Shown here: positions 1 to 6,841 of the stretch, piece after piece
Numbering within the stretch: the stretch's first letter is position 1
How the letters are laid out: each line of letters starts with the position of its first letter
Assembly (NCBI GenBank): GCA_021789355.1
Contig: JAJYJR010000160.1
Coordinates: 1 to 10,354, forward strand
Source: Chloroflexota bacterium
Lineage (GTDB): Bacteria; Chloroflexota; Limnocylindria; Limnocylindrales; CSP1-4
Reading direction: 5' to 3'
Length of the DNA stretch: 10,354 nucleotides
Notes under the pieces: generated by a model
The model's database searches: none
The model's input: the letters and a program-made list of their open reading frames with translations, nothing else
Told to the model about the DNA's origin: nothing
Made by a program: the position numbers and the translations under genes

Positions 1-182
1 GGGAATCGGGGCGTGCCGTGAGATCCGGTCCGAGCAGCCGGCGATCAAAGTGGCCTGGCCCACGAGCCACCCCTCCCCTCACCTGCCAGCTCTTCCTCGT
101 GCGCCCGGCCGGTGGAGTCGGCCGCGGCGTCTGGGCGATCATTCCGGTCCGGCAACTGGTCTCGACGCAGCTGATCGGGCCA

Positions 183-201
183 GCCCCGCGACCAGCGGGG
201 C
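183..201 (-). terminator. Hairpin downstream of the deacetylase gene, possible terminator
   Basis: A perfect 7-bp inverted repeat (183-189 with 195-201) encloses a 5-base loop and begins 11 bases past the deacetylase stop codon on the minus strand. There is no T-run after it, so it would be a GC-only terminator or an mRNA 3'-end stabiliser. The remaining bases 1-182 show no gene I can support. Confidence 0.45.
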
Positions 202-212
202 ACCGCCGGGCG

Positions 213-977
213 TCAGCAGGGCATGGCGCGGAGGCGGGCGACGATGGTGCCGCTGTCCACCCAGCTCGGTGCCGTGCCCGGCAGCCCGAGCAGCTCCGGG
301 ACGGTGCGAAAGCCGAAGCCGGCGGCGCGATACCAGGCGATGATGGCGGGCAGGATCTGCGGCGTCGCCGCCGGTCCGCAGTGCAGCAGGATGATCGAGC
401 CGTCGCGGCCGCGCTCGGCGTCGCCGATCATCTCCGCCTCGGTGCCGCGCAGGCTCGTGTCGGCGGCGCTGGTATCCCAGGACACGAGGGCGGCGAAGCC
501 CGCGGCCCGGGCGGCCGCCAGGGTCGTCGCATCGGCCGCGCCGTACGGCGGGCGGAAGAGCAAGGTCATGGGGTGACCCAGGACCCCGCTGATCAGGCGT
601 CGCGAGTCGACGAGCTGGGCGAGCTGGCCGGCGTAGGAGAGGCGCGTCATGAACGGGTGCGTGAGCGAGTGATCGGCGATGGGGTACCCGGCCGCGTCGA
701 CCAGGCGCCAGAAGGCGGGATGCCAGCCCACCGCCTGGCCCACCGGGAAGAAGGTGGCCGGTACCTCCTCCCGCTCGAGGATGGCCAGGATCGCGGCACA
801 GGCGACCACGTTGTAGCCGTCGTCGAAGGTGAGCGCCACGACGTGCTCGCGGCGGTCTCCGTGGAAGACCACGCCGGGCGCCATGTTGGGCGCCACGGCC
901 GCCGCAGCCGGAAGCGCGCCGCCCAGGAGCAGGGCGAGCAGGGCCAACGCCATGATGGGCCACCGCGCACGTCGCAT
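213..977 (-). CDS. Secreted polysaccharide deacetylase (NodB domain, carbohydrate esterase family 4)
   Basis: This 254-residue protein should remove N- or O-acetyl groups from a cell-wall or extracellular polysaccharide. The N-terminus (MRRAR, then an Ala/Leu-rich core to about residue 27) looks like a Sec signal peptide. All five NodB motifs are visible: TFDDGY at 50-55 (D52 as base, D53 for metal), HSLTH at 103-107 (the two metal-binding His), RPPYG at 142-146, the WD pair at 167-168, and IILLH at 195-199 with H199. Catalysis is therefore expected to be intact. The substrate (peptidoglycan, chitin-like or biofilm glycan) cannot be told from sequence. The ATG at 977 has no clear Shine-Dalgarno, but a GATAAT box lies 11 bases upstream, so the leader would be very short. 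M9 is an alternative start, though it would lose the basic n-region. A 282-base gap and a strong hairpin separate it from the next gene upstream, so it is probably transcribed alone. Confidence 0.93.
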   Translation of the reverse strand: MRRARWPIMALALLALLLGGALPAAAAVAPNMAPGVVFHGDRREHVVALTFDDGYNVVACAAILAILEREEVPATFFPVGQAVGWHPAFWRLVDAAGYPIADHSLTHPFMTRLSYAGQLAQLVDSRRLISGVLGHPMTLLFRPPYGAADATTLAAARAAGFAALVSWDTSAADTSLRGTEAEMIGDAERGRDGSIILLHCGPAATPQILPAIIAWYRAAGFGFRTVPELLGLPGTAPSWVDSGTIVARLRAMPC

Positions 978-988
978 CGTTCGATCCC

Positions 989-994
989 ATTATC
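989..994 (-). promoter_or_regulatory. Candidate -10 box for the deacetylase gene
   Basis: Read on the minus strand this is GATAAT, five of six matches to TATAAT. It would place transcription start about 5-6 bases before the ATG at 977. I find no convincing -35 hexamer at 16-18 bp spacing. The absence of a Shine-Dalgarno for this gene fits a near-leaderless transcript. Confidence 0.4.
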
Positions 995-1115
995 GCCACG
1001 TTCCGAACGGGTGCCTGCCGCTCCGCCCGCTGCTCGCGCTCAGCGACCGTGTCTCCGGGACCGTCCCCGCAGGAGGGGGTGAGCGCTGATGTCGGCTCGC
1101 CCGCTTTGACGTTCG

Positions 1116-1147
1116 GACCGGAGGTGATCAGAGTCAGACCGGAGTTG
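1116..1147. repeat. Two-copy 11-base direct repeat, 21-bp period
   Basis: GACCGGAGGTG at 1116-1126 recurs as GACCGGAGTTG at 1137-1147 (10 of 11 identical), offset by 21 bp or two helical turns. It lies about 140-170 bases upstream of the deacetylase start and downstream of the phosphoesterase gene. It could be a pair of protein-binding half sites on one DNA face, or chance in GC-rich DNA. Confidence 0.25.
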
Positions 1148-1148
1148 C

Positions 1149-1191
1149 CACTGGCGCCGCTCGCCCGGCTTCAGGGCCAGCGGCGCCAGTG
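1149..1191 (-). terminator. Long hairpin downstream of the phosphoesterase gene, probable terminator
   Basis: A perfect 13-bp inverted repeat (1149-1161 with 1179-1191) is extended inward, after one C-C mismatch, by a further 4 bp (1163-1166 with 1174-1177), leaving a 7-base loop. It sits about 70 bases past the stop codon at 1260 and is the strongest inverted repeat I see between genes in the window. No T-run follows on either strand. It most likely ends the phosphoesterase transcript or protects its 3' end. Confidence 0.55.
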
Positions 1192-1259
1192 AGGGTCGTC
1201 GTGACGGAACCGGCGGGGGGCCGACTCCGATCACGACGTCTGGGTGGCTCGTGGTGGTG

Positions 1260-4067
1260 CTAGTGATCGTCCCCCGGCAGGTTGCCGCCGGGCACCTGGT
1301 CCGGTGCCAGGATGGCCGTGTCGCCTGGGTACGGCACCGTCCACCCGTGGCTGGTGTACCAGTCGAGGCGATTGAGCTGTGCCGGGTTGGCCACGTCCGG
1401 GGCCGGTGCGGACCCCCCGAAGTGCTGGTCCGCGCTCCAGGCCACCCATTGCTGGTAGGTGCCCTGCAGGGCCGCCGGGACCTTGGGGGCCGCGCTGCTC
1501 GCGATTCCGAGCGTCAGCGGGATCTTGTTCGGAACGGCGCTGTAGGGCCGGAAGTCGGGCTTGCTGGTGAAGGCGGTGAACATGGGCTCGGCGGCCCGGT
1601 CCATCTGGTTCATGGGCCGCAGGCCCAGGATCTGTTCGATCGTCTTCACCAGGTTGAGCTGGGTGGCGTAGGTGTCGTTGACCGCCCCCTCCTTGGCCCA
1701 GGGGCTGATCACCAGGGCCGGGGCGCGGTGGCCATCGACGTGGTCCACGCCGTTCTGGCTGTCGTCCTCGACCACGAAGATCGCGCTGGACTTCCAGAAC
1801 TGGCTGTGCGAGATGGTGTCGACGATGCGCCCGAGCGCGAGATCGTTGTCGGCGACCTCGGCCACGGGGTACGGGTCGCCCGCGCTCAGGCCCGCGGTGT
1901 GGTCGTCGGGCAGGGCGATGAGGGTGAGGTTGGCGAGCTTGCCCGTCTTCTCGCTCTGGGCGAAGGCCTGCTGCCAGACATCGACGCGGTACTGGTCGGG
2001 GATGTCGAGGTTGAAGGTGGGGAACAGCGGATCCACGATCGCATTGACCGAGAGCAGGTCCGACCAGCTGGTGTACTTGGCCTCGGGGATCGGGAGCGGA
2101 CCGGTCGCCTTGTGCTCCAGGATCTGGGCGTCCTGGTACCACTGGCTCCAGGTCGGATACCCGGTGAGCGGCAGGTTCTGGAAGGCCGCGTACTCGCCGA
2201 AGTCCTGGACCGTCTTGCCGGCCGCCTCGGCGGCGTTCCACAGGAAGCCGTCCGACTGGTAGGCCAGGGCATCCGCGCCGAGGGCCGGGTAGCTGCGCCA
2301 GAAGGCCCCGAACTCCTTCTCGAGATAGTCGTTGGCATCCGCCTGCAGCAGCCAGTTGTGCCCGTCCGCCGAGAGCGTGGACGGATCGTAGAAGTTGTCG
2401 AAGAGCCCGAACCGGCTGGCCAGGGCATGCGCGTTGGGGGTGTACGTGGCGCCGAACTGCGCGAGCGCTGGGTCGCCGTTGCCCTTGGCGCCGGTGTCGC
2501 CGAAGACCTGGTCGTAGGTGCGGTTCTCGCGGTCGATCAGGAACACGTGCTGGATCGTCGAGGGCTGGCCGAGCACGAGCGGGACAGCCACCGGGGCGAC
2601 CGTGCTGTGCTTGACCGCGGTGGTCGGTCCGAGGTTCTCCCAGCCGTTGTCGAGCGACACGGCATGGGTGTAGGCGCCGAGGCCCGCCAGCGCCGCGGAC
2701 CAGGCGAACTCGGTGAGCGAGCCCGTGTCGTCGTACGTGTTGTAGCCGGTGGCGGGCGTCGTGTCGGGGCCCTTGCTGATGGTGCTCTGGGTCCCCCGGG
2801 CGCCGATCCCCTTGTCGTTCGTCACCACGATCTGGCCCACGGTCGCGTCCGTGGCCAGGGCGACCGGGTACCAGTCGGTGGGCAGCAGGCCGAGGTAGGT
2901 CACGGGCGCGGTCGGCCCGCTGTACCCGTACACCGCCAGGGCGTTGTCCCGGCCGATGCTGACGAGCAGGTGCGTGGCGTCCGGCATCAGGATCGCGTTC
3001 GGGTCGCTGCCCACCGTGGTGCCGGGGACCGGGTTGGTGTTGACGGTCTGCACGACCGCGTTGGTTGCCGTGTCGATGAGGGACACGCTGTCCGAGTTCG
3101 AGTTGGCGACCATCAGGGTGGTGCCGTCCGCTGCCAGGTACTCGGCGCTGGGCTCCAACCCGACGCTGATCTCCTTGGTCTCGCTGCCCGTGGCGAGGTC
3201 CACCACCGAGACCGTGCCGGTGGTAGCGGCCCCCGTGGTCGGGTCGGCGATGACCGGGGTGTTGTCGGAGAGGTTCGTATACGTGTAGTTGTAGGAGGGC
3301 TGCCCGGTCGGGGTGCCGCCCTCGTTCGAGACATAGGCGTCGGTGCCCACGACGACCACCTGCCGCGGGGCGTTGCCGACGCCGATCTGGGCCACCAGCG
3401 TGTTCGTGGCGGTGTCGATCACGCCCAGGGTGTTGTACCCGTTGAGCGCGACGTAGAGCCTGCTGCCGTCAGCCGACAGGGCCATTCCCGAAGGCAAGGC
3501 GGCGCCGCCGGGGCCGGTGGTGGGGAGACTGATGGTCACCGGCTTGGAGACCATACCGGTGGTGGCGTCCACCGTGAACCGCACCACGGCGGTCGCGGTC
3601 GGGACCCACAGGCTGGTGCCGTCCGGCGAGTAGAACGGGCCGTCCGCGCCCACGCTCTCGTCGGCGGCCAGGTAGGGCTTCCCGTTGCCGACGGTCTGGA
3701 TGACCGTGCCGCTGGACAGGTCGACGATCGAGAGGAAGCCGGTGAACTCGTGCCAGCTCAGGGCGGCCAGCTTGGTGCCGTCCGGGCTGACCGTGCTCGA
3801 CAACAGCCGGCTGTCGGTGTCCGCCCCCACCAGGTAGCGGGTGCCGACCGGTGCGATGCGCTGGTCCGTGGGCAGCAGGACGGTGCTACCGGTCTGGGGT
3901 CCCACCGTCGCGGTTCCGAACCCGCCGGCCACACCTGCGGCGATGGCCGCACCGCCGAGACCCAGCAGCAGCGCCACGGCGACGGCGCCGCTGGCGAGCC
4001 AGTGCGCGGGCCGTCGGCCGCGCTGCCCGTGTCCGGACCCAGAGGTGGGCCGGTGCTCGAGGATCAT
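1260..4067 (-). CDS. Exported YVTN beta-propeller / phosphoesterase-family fusion protein
   Basis: The product is 935 residues. Residues about 24-46 are a hydrophobic stretch after a basic N-terminus, so it is a signal peptide or membrane anchor. Residues about 80-420 hold repeated YVTN/surface-layer propeller blades with motifs such as SPDGTKL, SADGSRLYVA and GVIDTATNTLVAQIGVGNAP. Residues about 505-830 match the phosphoesterase family that includes acid phosphatases and phospholipase C-like enzymes: ENRTYDQVFGD at 514-524, SADGHNW at 566-572, LPDDHTAG at 719-726, and an Asp/His cluster (EDDSQNGVDHVDGHR) at 767-781. The likely role is hydrolysis of phosphoesters outside the membrane, with the propeller as a binding scaffold. 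Substrate is unknown. The ATG start is well supported by a GAGGAGGAA ribosome site with a 9-base spacer. The leader carries a perfect palindrome. The gene stands alone between hairpins. Confidence 0.92.
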   Translation of the reverse strand: MILEHRPTSGSGHGQRGRRPAHWLASGAVAVALLLGLGGAAIAAGVAGGFGTATVGPQTGSTVLLPTDQRIAPVGTRYLVGADTDSRLLSSTVSPDGTKLAALSWHEFTGFLSIVDLSSGTVIQTVGNGKPYLAADESVGADGPFYSPDGTSLWVPTATAVVRFTVDATTGMVSKPVTISLPTTGPGGAALPSGMALSADGSRLYVALNGYNTLGVIDTATNTLVAQIGVGNAPRQVVVVGTDAYVSNEGGTPTGQPSYNYTYTNLSDNTPVIADPTTGAATTGTVSVVDLATGSETKEISVGLEPSAEYLAADGTTLMVANSNSDSVSLIDTATNAVVQTVNTNPVPGTTVGSDPNAILMPDATHLLVSIGRDNALAVYGYSGPTAPVTYLGLLPTDWYPVALATDATVGQIVVTNDKGIGARGTQSTISKGPDTTPATGYNTYDDTGSLTEFAWSAALAGLGAYTHAVSLDNGWENLGPTTAVKHSTVAPVAVPLVLGQPSTIQHVFLIDRENRTYDQVFGDTGAKGNGDPALAQFGATYTPNAHALASRFGLFDNFYDPSTLSADGHNWLLQADANDYLEKEFGAFWRSYPALGADALAYQSDGFLWNAAEAAGKTVQDFGEYAAFQNLPLTGYPTWSQWYQDAQILEHKATGPLPIPEAKYTSWSDLLSVNAIVDPLFPTFNLDIPDQYRVDVWQQAFAQSEKTGKLANLTLIALPDDHTAGLSAGDPYPVAEVADNDLALGRIVDTISHSQFWKSSAIFVVEDDSQNGVDHVDGHRAPALVISPWAKEGAVNDTYATQLNLVKTIEQILGLRPMNQMDRAAEPMFTAFTSKPDFRPYSAVPNKIPLTLGIASSAAPKVPAALQGTYQQWVAWSADQHFGGSAPAPDVANPAQLNRLDWYTSHGWTVPYPGDTAILAPDQVPGGNLPGDDH

Positions 4068-4074
4068 CGCAGGA

Positions 4075-4083
4075 TTCCTCCTC
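4075..4083 (-). promoter_or_regulatory. Strong Shine-Dalgarno for the phosphoesterase gene
   Basis: On the minus strand this reads GAGGAGGAA, with nine bases between it and the ATG at 4067. It is the best ribosome-binding site in the window and fixes the start codon. It contrasts with the deacetylase, cyclase, PHP and Nudix genes, which lack one. Confidence 0.75.
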
Positions 4084-4096
4084 GTTCCTGGTGGAA

Positions 4097-4120
4097 GTAC
4101 CGCGCGGATTCGCGCGGTAC
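4097..4120 (-). promoter_or_regulatory. Perfect 10-bp palindrome in the phosphoesterase leader (operator or mRNA hairpin)
   Basis: Arms 4097-4106 and 4111-4120 are exact inverted copies around a 4-base centre. The site lies 30 bases upstream of the start codon and 13 bases upstream of the Shine-Dalgarno. As DNA it could be an operator for a dimeric repressor. As RNA it would form a stable GC-rich stem with a tetraloop just ahead of the ribosome site. Which role applies cannot be decided from sequence. Confidence 0.5.
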
Positions 4121-4344
4121 GAACCGTCGTCCCGGCGCGCGACGGGGAAGTCGCGGCGGACGGAGGGTTGCGGGGGCCGTGGACCCCGCGGGCGACACGA
4201 TGCGCCTCCTCAACCGAGTGGCCGGTGGCCGCAATGCGTAGGTGAGGTGCAGCGTGCGCCGCCGAGTCATCTGCCGCCAGCGCCGGCCTGCCCGAACGGA
4301 GCTACCCGTGCGGGTAGGTGCCGGCTGGCAGGTCACGTCGCGAG

Positions 4345-4533
4345 ATGCCGTCTGCCTCGCCGGACGACGCCGACGCCCGCAGCACGCGCAACGCGTTCCT
4401 CCACGAGGGATGCCCGCTCCGCGGCAAGTGGATCGGCCCGGGCCTGGCCACGACGCTCATCGACGAGGCGCAGCAACTCGGACGTCCGACCGGGTGCCGA
4501 GCCACTACGGGCAACCCCGGCCCGTTGCTCTGA
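4345..4533 (+). CDS. Small ORF of doubtful status; faint resemblance to an acetyltransferase fragment
   Basis: The frame from ATG 4345 (or GTG 4318) to TGA 4533 encodes 62 (or 71) residues. Nearly every codon from the ATG to about residue 53 ends in G or C, which looks coding-like. The segment LRGKWIGPGLATTLIDEAQQLG recalls the acetyl-CoA loop and following helix of GNAT acetyltransferases, and TGNPGPLL recalls their next strand, but the canonical RGxGIG spacing is broken. It is far too short for a whole GNAT domain (about 140 residues), and the ATG has no good Shine-Dalgarno. It may be a remnant, a small real gene, or a chance frame in GC-rich DNA. Confidence 0.2.
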   Translation: MPSASPDDADARSTRNAFLHEGCPLRGKWIGPGLATTLIDEAQQLGRPTGCRATTGNPGPLL

Positions 4534-4587
4534 TGGGCTCGGGCGACGCCCCTCTCTGCCCGGTGTCGCGTCGCTGGGGCGCCGCGC

Positions 4588-4610
4588 GTGAGTCACCGTG
4601 TGAGTCACAC
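4588..4610. repeat. Tandem palindromic motif GTGAGTCAC x2
   Basis: GTGAGTCAC occurs at 4588-4596 and 4600-4608, a 12-bp period. Each copy is a palindrome around a central G, and the second extends to a 13-base palindrome (4598-4610). It lies about 70 bases beyond the 3' end of the tRNA gene. The form suggests a paired binding site or a recombination-associated repeat; no function can be assigned. Confidence 0.4.
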
Positions 4611-4677
4611 GCACCCTCGGAGCGACCTTCTCGGGAGGCCACGACCGATCTCGGTGGGCGAGGTCTGATCGGGAAAG

Positions 4678-4753
4678 TGGCTCCGGCGGTAGGACTCGAA
4701 CCTACGACCAAGCGGTTAACAGCCGCCCGCTCTACCGACTGAGCTACGCCGGA
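4678..4753 (-). tRNA. tRNA-Asn (anticodon GTT), with encoded CCA
   Basis: Read on the minus strand, the 73-base body folds as a full cloverleaf: acceptor stem TCCGGCG/CGCCGGA, D-arm GCTC/GAGC, anticodon stem GGCGG/CCGCT (one G-T pair) with loop CTGTTAA giving anticodon GTT, and T-arm GTAGG-TTCGAAT-CCTAC. The discriminator is G at 4681, and the next three bases (4680-4678) read CCA, so the 3' end is genome-encoded. It delivers asparagine to AAC and AAT codons. The translated antisense of this gene gives a misleading peptide (GLEPTTKRLTAARSTD), which should not be annotated. Confidence 0.97.
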
Positions 4754-4768
4754 TCGGCAACCCGCGGA

Positions 4769-4774
4769 GTATAG
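4769..4774 (-). promoter_or_regulatory. -10 box of the tRNA-Asn gene
   Basis: On the minus strand this reads TATACT (five of six to TATAAT) and ends 15 bases before the first base of the mature tRNA. That gives a precursor leader of roughly 8-9 bases. No clear -35 is visible. The same hexamer appears ahead of the Nudix gene. Confidence 0.55.
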
Positions 4775-4807
4775 CGGACCGGCGCCCGCCGGGATCGGCG
4801 CGGGTCC

Positions 4808-4876
4808 GGTCAGCGGCGCTCCGGCGGCGCGGTCAATCGCGCTCCGGCCGTGCGGTCAGCCCTGTTCAGGCGCCGC
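4808..4876. repeat. Three imperfect 23-bp tandem units spanning the cyclase stop codon
   Basis: Units 4808-4830, 4831-4853 and 4854-4876 all begin GGTCA and share a TCxGG core. Units 1 and 2 match at 18 of 23 positions and units 1 and 3 at 17 of 23. The cyclase stop codon lies in unit 3. The period is not a multiple of three, so the repeat probably arose as DNA duplication past the stop rather than as protein repeats. It may form part of the 3' end of the cyclase mRNA. Confidence 0.4.
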
Positions 4877-6841
4877 GTTGCCTGACACGGCTCCTGCCTC
4901 GACGGTGGCCCCCTCTCCCGAACGGGCGGAGTGGCGCACACGGCCCCCGCCGCGCCGCTTGACCAGGTACATGGCACGGTCCGCCGCCGCGAGCAGTGCG
5001 CCCGGCGTGAGGCCGTCGTGGGGGTGGATCGCGAACCCGACGCTGGCCCCCACCGAAGTGGCGTCACCGTCGGGCAGGGCGTAGGCCCGCTCCCGCAATG
5101 CAGCCAGCAGGCGCTGCGCCGCGAGGCGTGCGTCGCGCTCCGTCGTATCCGGCATCAGCACCACGAACTCGTCACCGCCGTAGCGGGCCACGACGTCGTT
5201 CGTCCGGACGGCGAGCCTGAGCGTGGTACCCACCTCGTGCAGCACCTGGTCGCCGGCCGCGTGCCCGTACTGGTCGTTGACCGCCTTGAAGCCGTCGAGG
5301 TCCAGCATGACCACGCCGAGTGGGCGGCCGGTGCGGGAGGACCGGGCCACCTCCTGCACCAGGCGCTCCTGCAGCCGACGGTGATTGGCGAGGCCCGTCA
5401 GCTGATCAAGGTCCGCCGCCCGCCGCAGTCGATCGAGTAGCGAGGCGTTCTCGAGTACGGCGGCGGCATGGTTCGCCAGAGCACGGCAGTAATCCAGGTC
5501 CGCGTCCGTGAAGTGCCGCTCTCGGGTGCGCGTCGCCAGCTCGACCAGACCGAAGACCTCGCCGCCGGCGATCATGGGGACCATCAGCAGCGTGCGGTCA
5601 CCGCGACTCCGCATGCGTTCCTGCTCGTCGGGTTCCTGCAGCGAGTCTGACGCCTGAACGATCACCGTGGCCCGTTCGCGGAGCACCCGGCGCATGGCCG
5701 GCCGCTCGCGCAGGTCGTAGGTCGCCGCAGGCAGGTCCGAACCGTATCGACCGACGCTCTCGAGCCGCGTGGTCCCCTCGATCCACCGCACGATCGCGCA
5801 CGCCTGGACGCCCGCACCGACGGAGATCCGCCGCGCCAGCACCGACGCGAGGGACCGTTCGTCGCGCGCCTCGTTCCCGCTCTGGCTGATCTCGAGCATG
5901 GCACGAAGCTCCTCGACCACCCGGTCGCGGCTGGCCAGCAGCCGAGCGTTGGAGATCGCCACGGCGGCCTGGTCGGCCAGGATGCGCAGCAGGCGAACGT
6001 CGTCCGGGCCGAACTGGTCGATCCCGAGCTTCGAGAGGACGATCACGCCCGTCACTCGCTGCTCGTAGAGCATGGGCATGAGCAGCATCGACTCGTCAAT
6101 TGGCAGTGTACCGTCGATCTGGATCGCACGCTCGTCCCGGGCGGCATCCGGGATGACCAGTGGCTCGCCGCGCAGGGCAACGAGGCCGGTGAGCCCCTCC
6201 CCGAGCCGGATCCGGAGCGCCTCCAGGGTCTCGCCCCCGTACTCGCTGATGTCACCCCTGAACGCGACCGGCGTGAGATCGATCCCGTTCTCCTCGAGCA
6301 CGTAGACGCGACAGTTGTGGTAATCGATGACCTTCCGCGTCTCCGAGGCGATCGCCTGCCCGATCTCCTCGGTCGACGCGAGCCGGGTGAGCCGAGCCCC
6401 GATGCGCTGGATGGCCTCAAGCTGGCGCACCCAGTGCGAGGTCCGCTCCGCGACCTGGGACACCGCGACGCGTTCGGCCAGTCGCCGCGCGTAGACCCGG
6501 GCCACGGCGCGGTCCGCACGCGTGAACGGGCGGTTGCCCCGCCTCGCCAGGAACACGAAGCCACCATCGACGTCCGGTACCGCCACCAGCAGCGTCGCGC
6601 CCGGGGGACCGGCGCGCTCGACATGGATCGGGAGGTCCAGCCCGAGGCGGCGCGTGCCACGCGGCTCCAGGCGCCTGGCGACGGGCCCATCCGCGAACGC
6701 GATCCGCAGCGCCCCCTCGGTGTCGTCCAGGTACACCGCGACACCGCCGTCGGCGCGCAGGTCGCGCCGGATCTCCCGGACGATGGACGACACGGAGTCC
6801 GGGGCGAGGAAACCCGAGGGGCCCTGGTGGCCGGCGGTCAT
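4856..6841 (-). CDS. Multi-GAF diguanylate cyclase (GGDEF domain)
   Basis: A 661-residue cytosolic sensor that should make cyclic di-GMP from two GTP. Residues about 10-130 look like a divergent GAF-like region. A clear GAF domain follows at about 140-300 (GEGLTGLVALRGEPLVIPDA at 214-233) and another at about 320-470. The GGDEF domain runs about 472-630: DQLTGLANHRRL at 479-490, DLDGFKAVND at 514-523 (metal-binding D514), and intact GGDEF at 555-559. RTND at 546-549 lies exactly five residues before GGDEF and matches the RxxD inhibitory site, so product feedback is expected. No EAL or HD-GYP domain and no membrane segment are seen. The GAF ligand is unknown. The C-terminal tail (about 633-661) is low-complexity. 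The ATG lacks a clear Shine-Dalgarno; a TACGAT box at 6937-6942 is a weak promoter candidate. Confidence 0.94.
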   Translation of the reverse strand: MTAGHQGPSGFLAPDSVSSIVREIRRDLRADGGVAVYLDDTEGALRIAFADGPVARRLEPRGTRRLGLDLPIHVERAGPPGATLLVAVPDVDGGFVFLARRGNRPFTRADRAVARVYARRLAERVAVSQVAERTSHWVRQLEAIQRIGARLTRLASTEEIGQAIASETRKVIDYHNCRVYVLEENGIDLTPVAFRGDISEYGGETLEALRIRLGEGLTGLVALRGEPLVIPDAARDERAIQIDGTLPIDESMLLMPMLYEQRVTGVIVLSKLGIDQFGPDDVRLLRILADQAAVAISNARLLASRDRVVEELRAMLEISQSGNEARDERSLASVLARRISVGAGVQACAIVRWIEGTTRLESVGRYGSDLPAATYDLRERPAMRRVLRERATVIVQASDSLQEPDEQERMRSRGDRTLLMVPMIAGGEVFGLVELATRTRERHFTDADLDYCRALANHAAAVLENASLLDRLRRAADLDQLTGLANHRRLQERLVQEVARSSRTGRPLGVVMLDLDGFKAVNDQYGHAAGDQVLHEVGTTLRLAVRTNDVVARYGGDEFVVLMPDTTERDARLAAQRLLAALRERAYALPDGDATSVGASVGFAIHPHDGLTPGALLAAADRAMYLVKRRGGGRVRHSARSGEGATVEAGAVSGNAAPEQG

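Larger units (their letters stand above)
4121..4677. other. Long stretch without a confident gene between the phosphoesterase gene and tRNA-Asn
   Basis: Open frames here are mostly GC-driven shadows. Visible structure includes a short palindrome at 4302-4317 (arms CTACCC/GGGTAG, 4-base loop), a small ORF with coding-like third positions (4345-4533), and a tandem palindromic motif at 4588-4610. I see no integrase, transposase, RNA gene or recognisable riboswitch. The phosphoesterase promoter should lie in the left part, but I cannot pick a convincing -10/-35 pair. Confidence 0.5.

Noticed and set aside
18..1082. A 354-codon plus-strand open frame over the deacetylase
   Set aside because: Arg/Gly/Ala-rich shadow with no motif; the opposite strand holds a complete NodB domain.
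1105..1110. TTGACG-like -35 on the plus strand near 1106
   Set aside because: There is no -10 box at proper spacing and no plus-strand gene downstream.
1251..4241. A 996-codon open frame on the plus strand antisense to the phosphoesterase gene
   Set aside because: The translation is low-complexity Val/Gly/Arg/Asp with no family resemblance. It is the expected mirror of a GC-biased gene that avoids stops in that frame; the minus frame has motifs, a signal peptide and a ribosome site.
4333..4614. Minus-strand frame starting with a repeated Val-Thr-His motif, considered as an integrase remnant
   Set aside because: The repeated peptide comes only from the doubled GTGAGTCAC motif. There is no tyrosine-recombinase motif, and the orientation relative to the tRNA does not suit an integrase body.
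4242..4742. Plus-strand frame ending in GLEPTTKRLTAARSTD, which looks like a conserved protein tail
   Set aside because: That tail is the translated antisense of the tRNA-Asn gene, a well-known misannotation.
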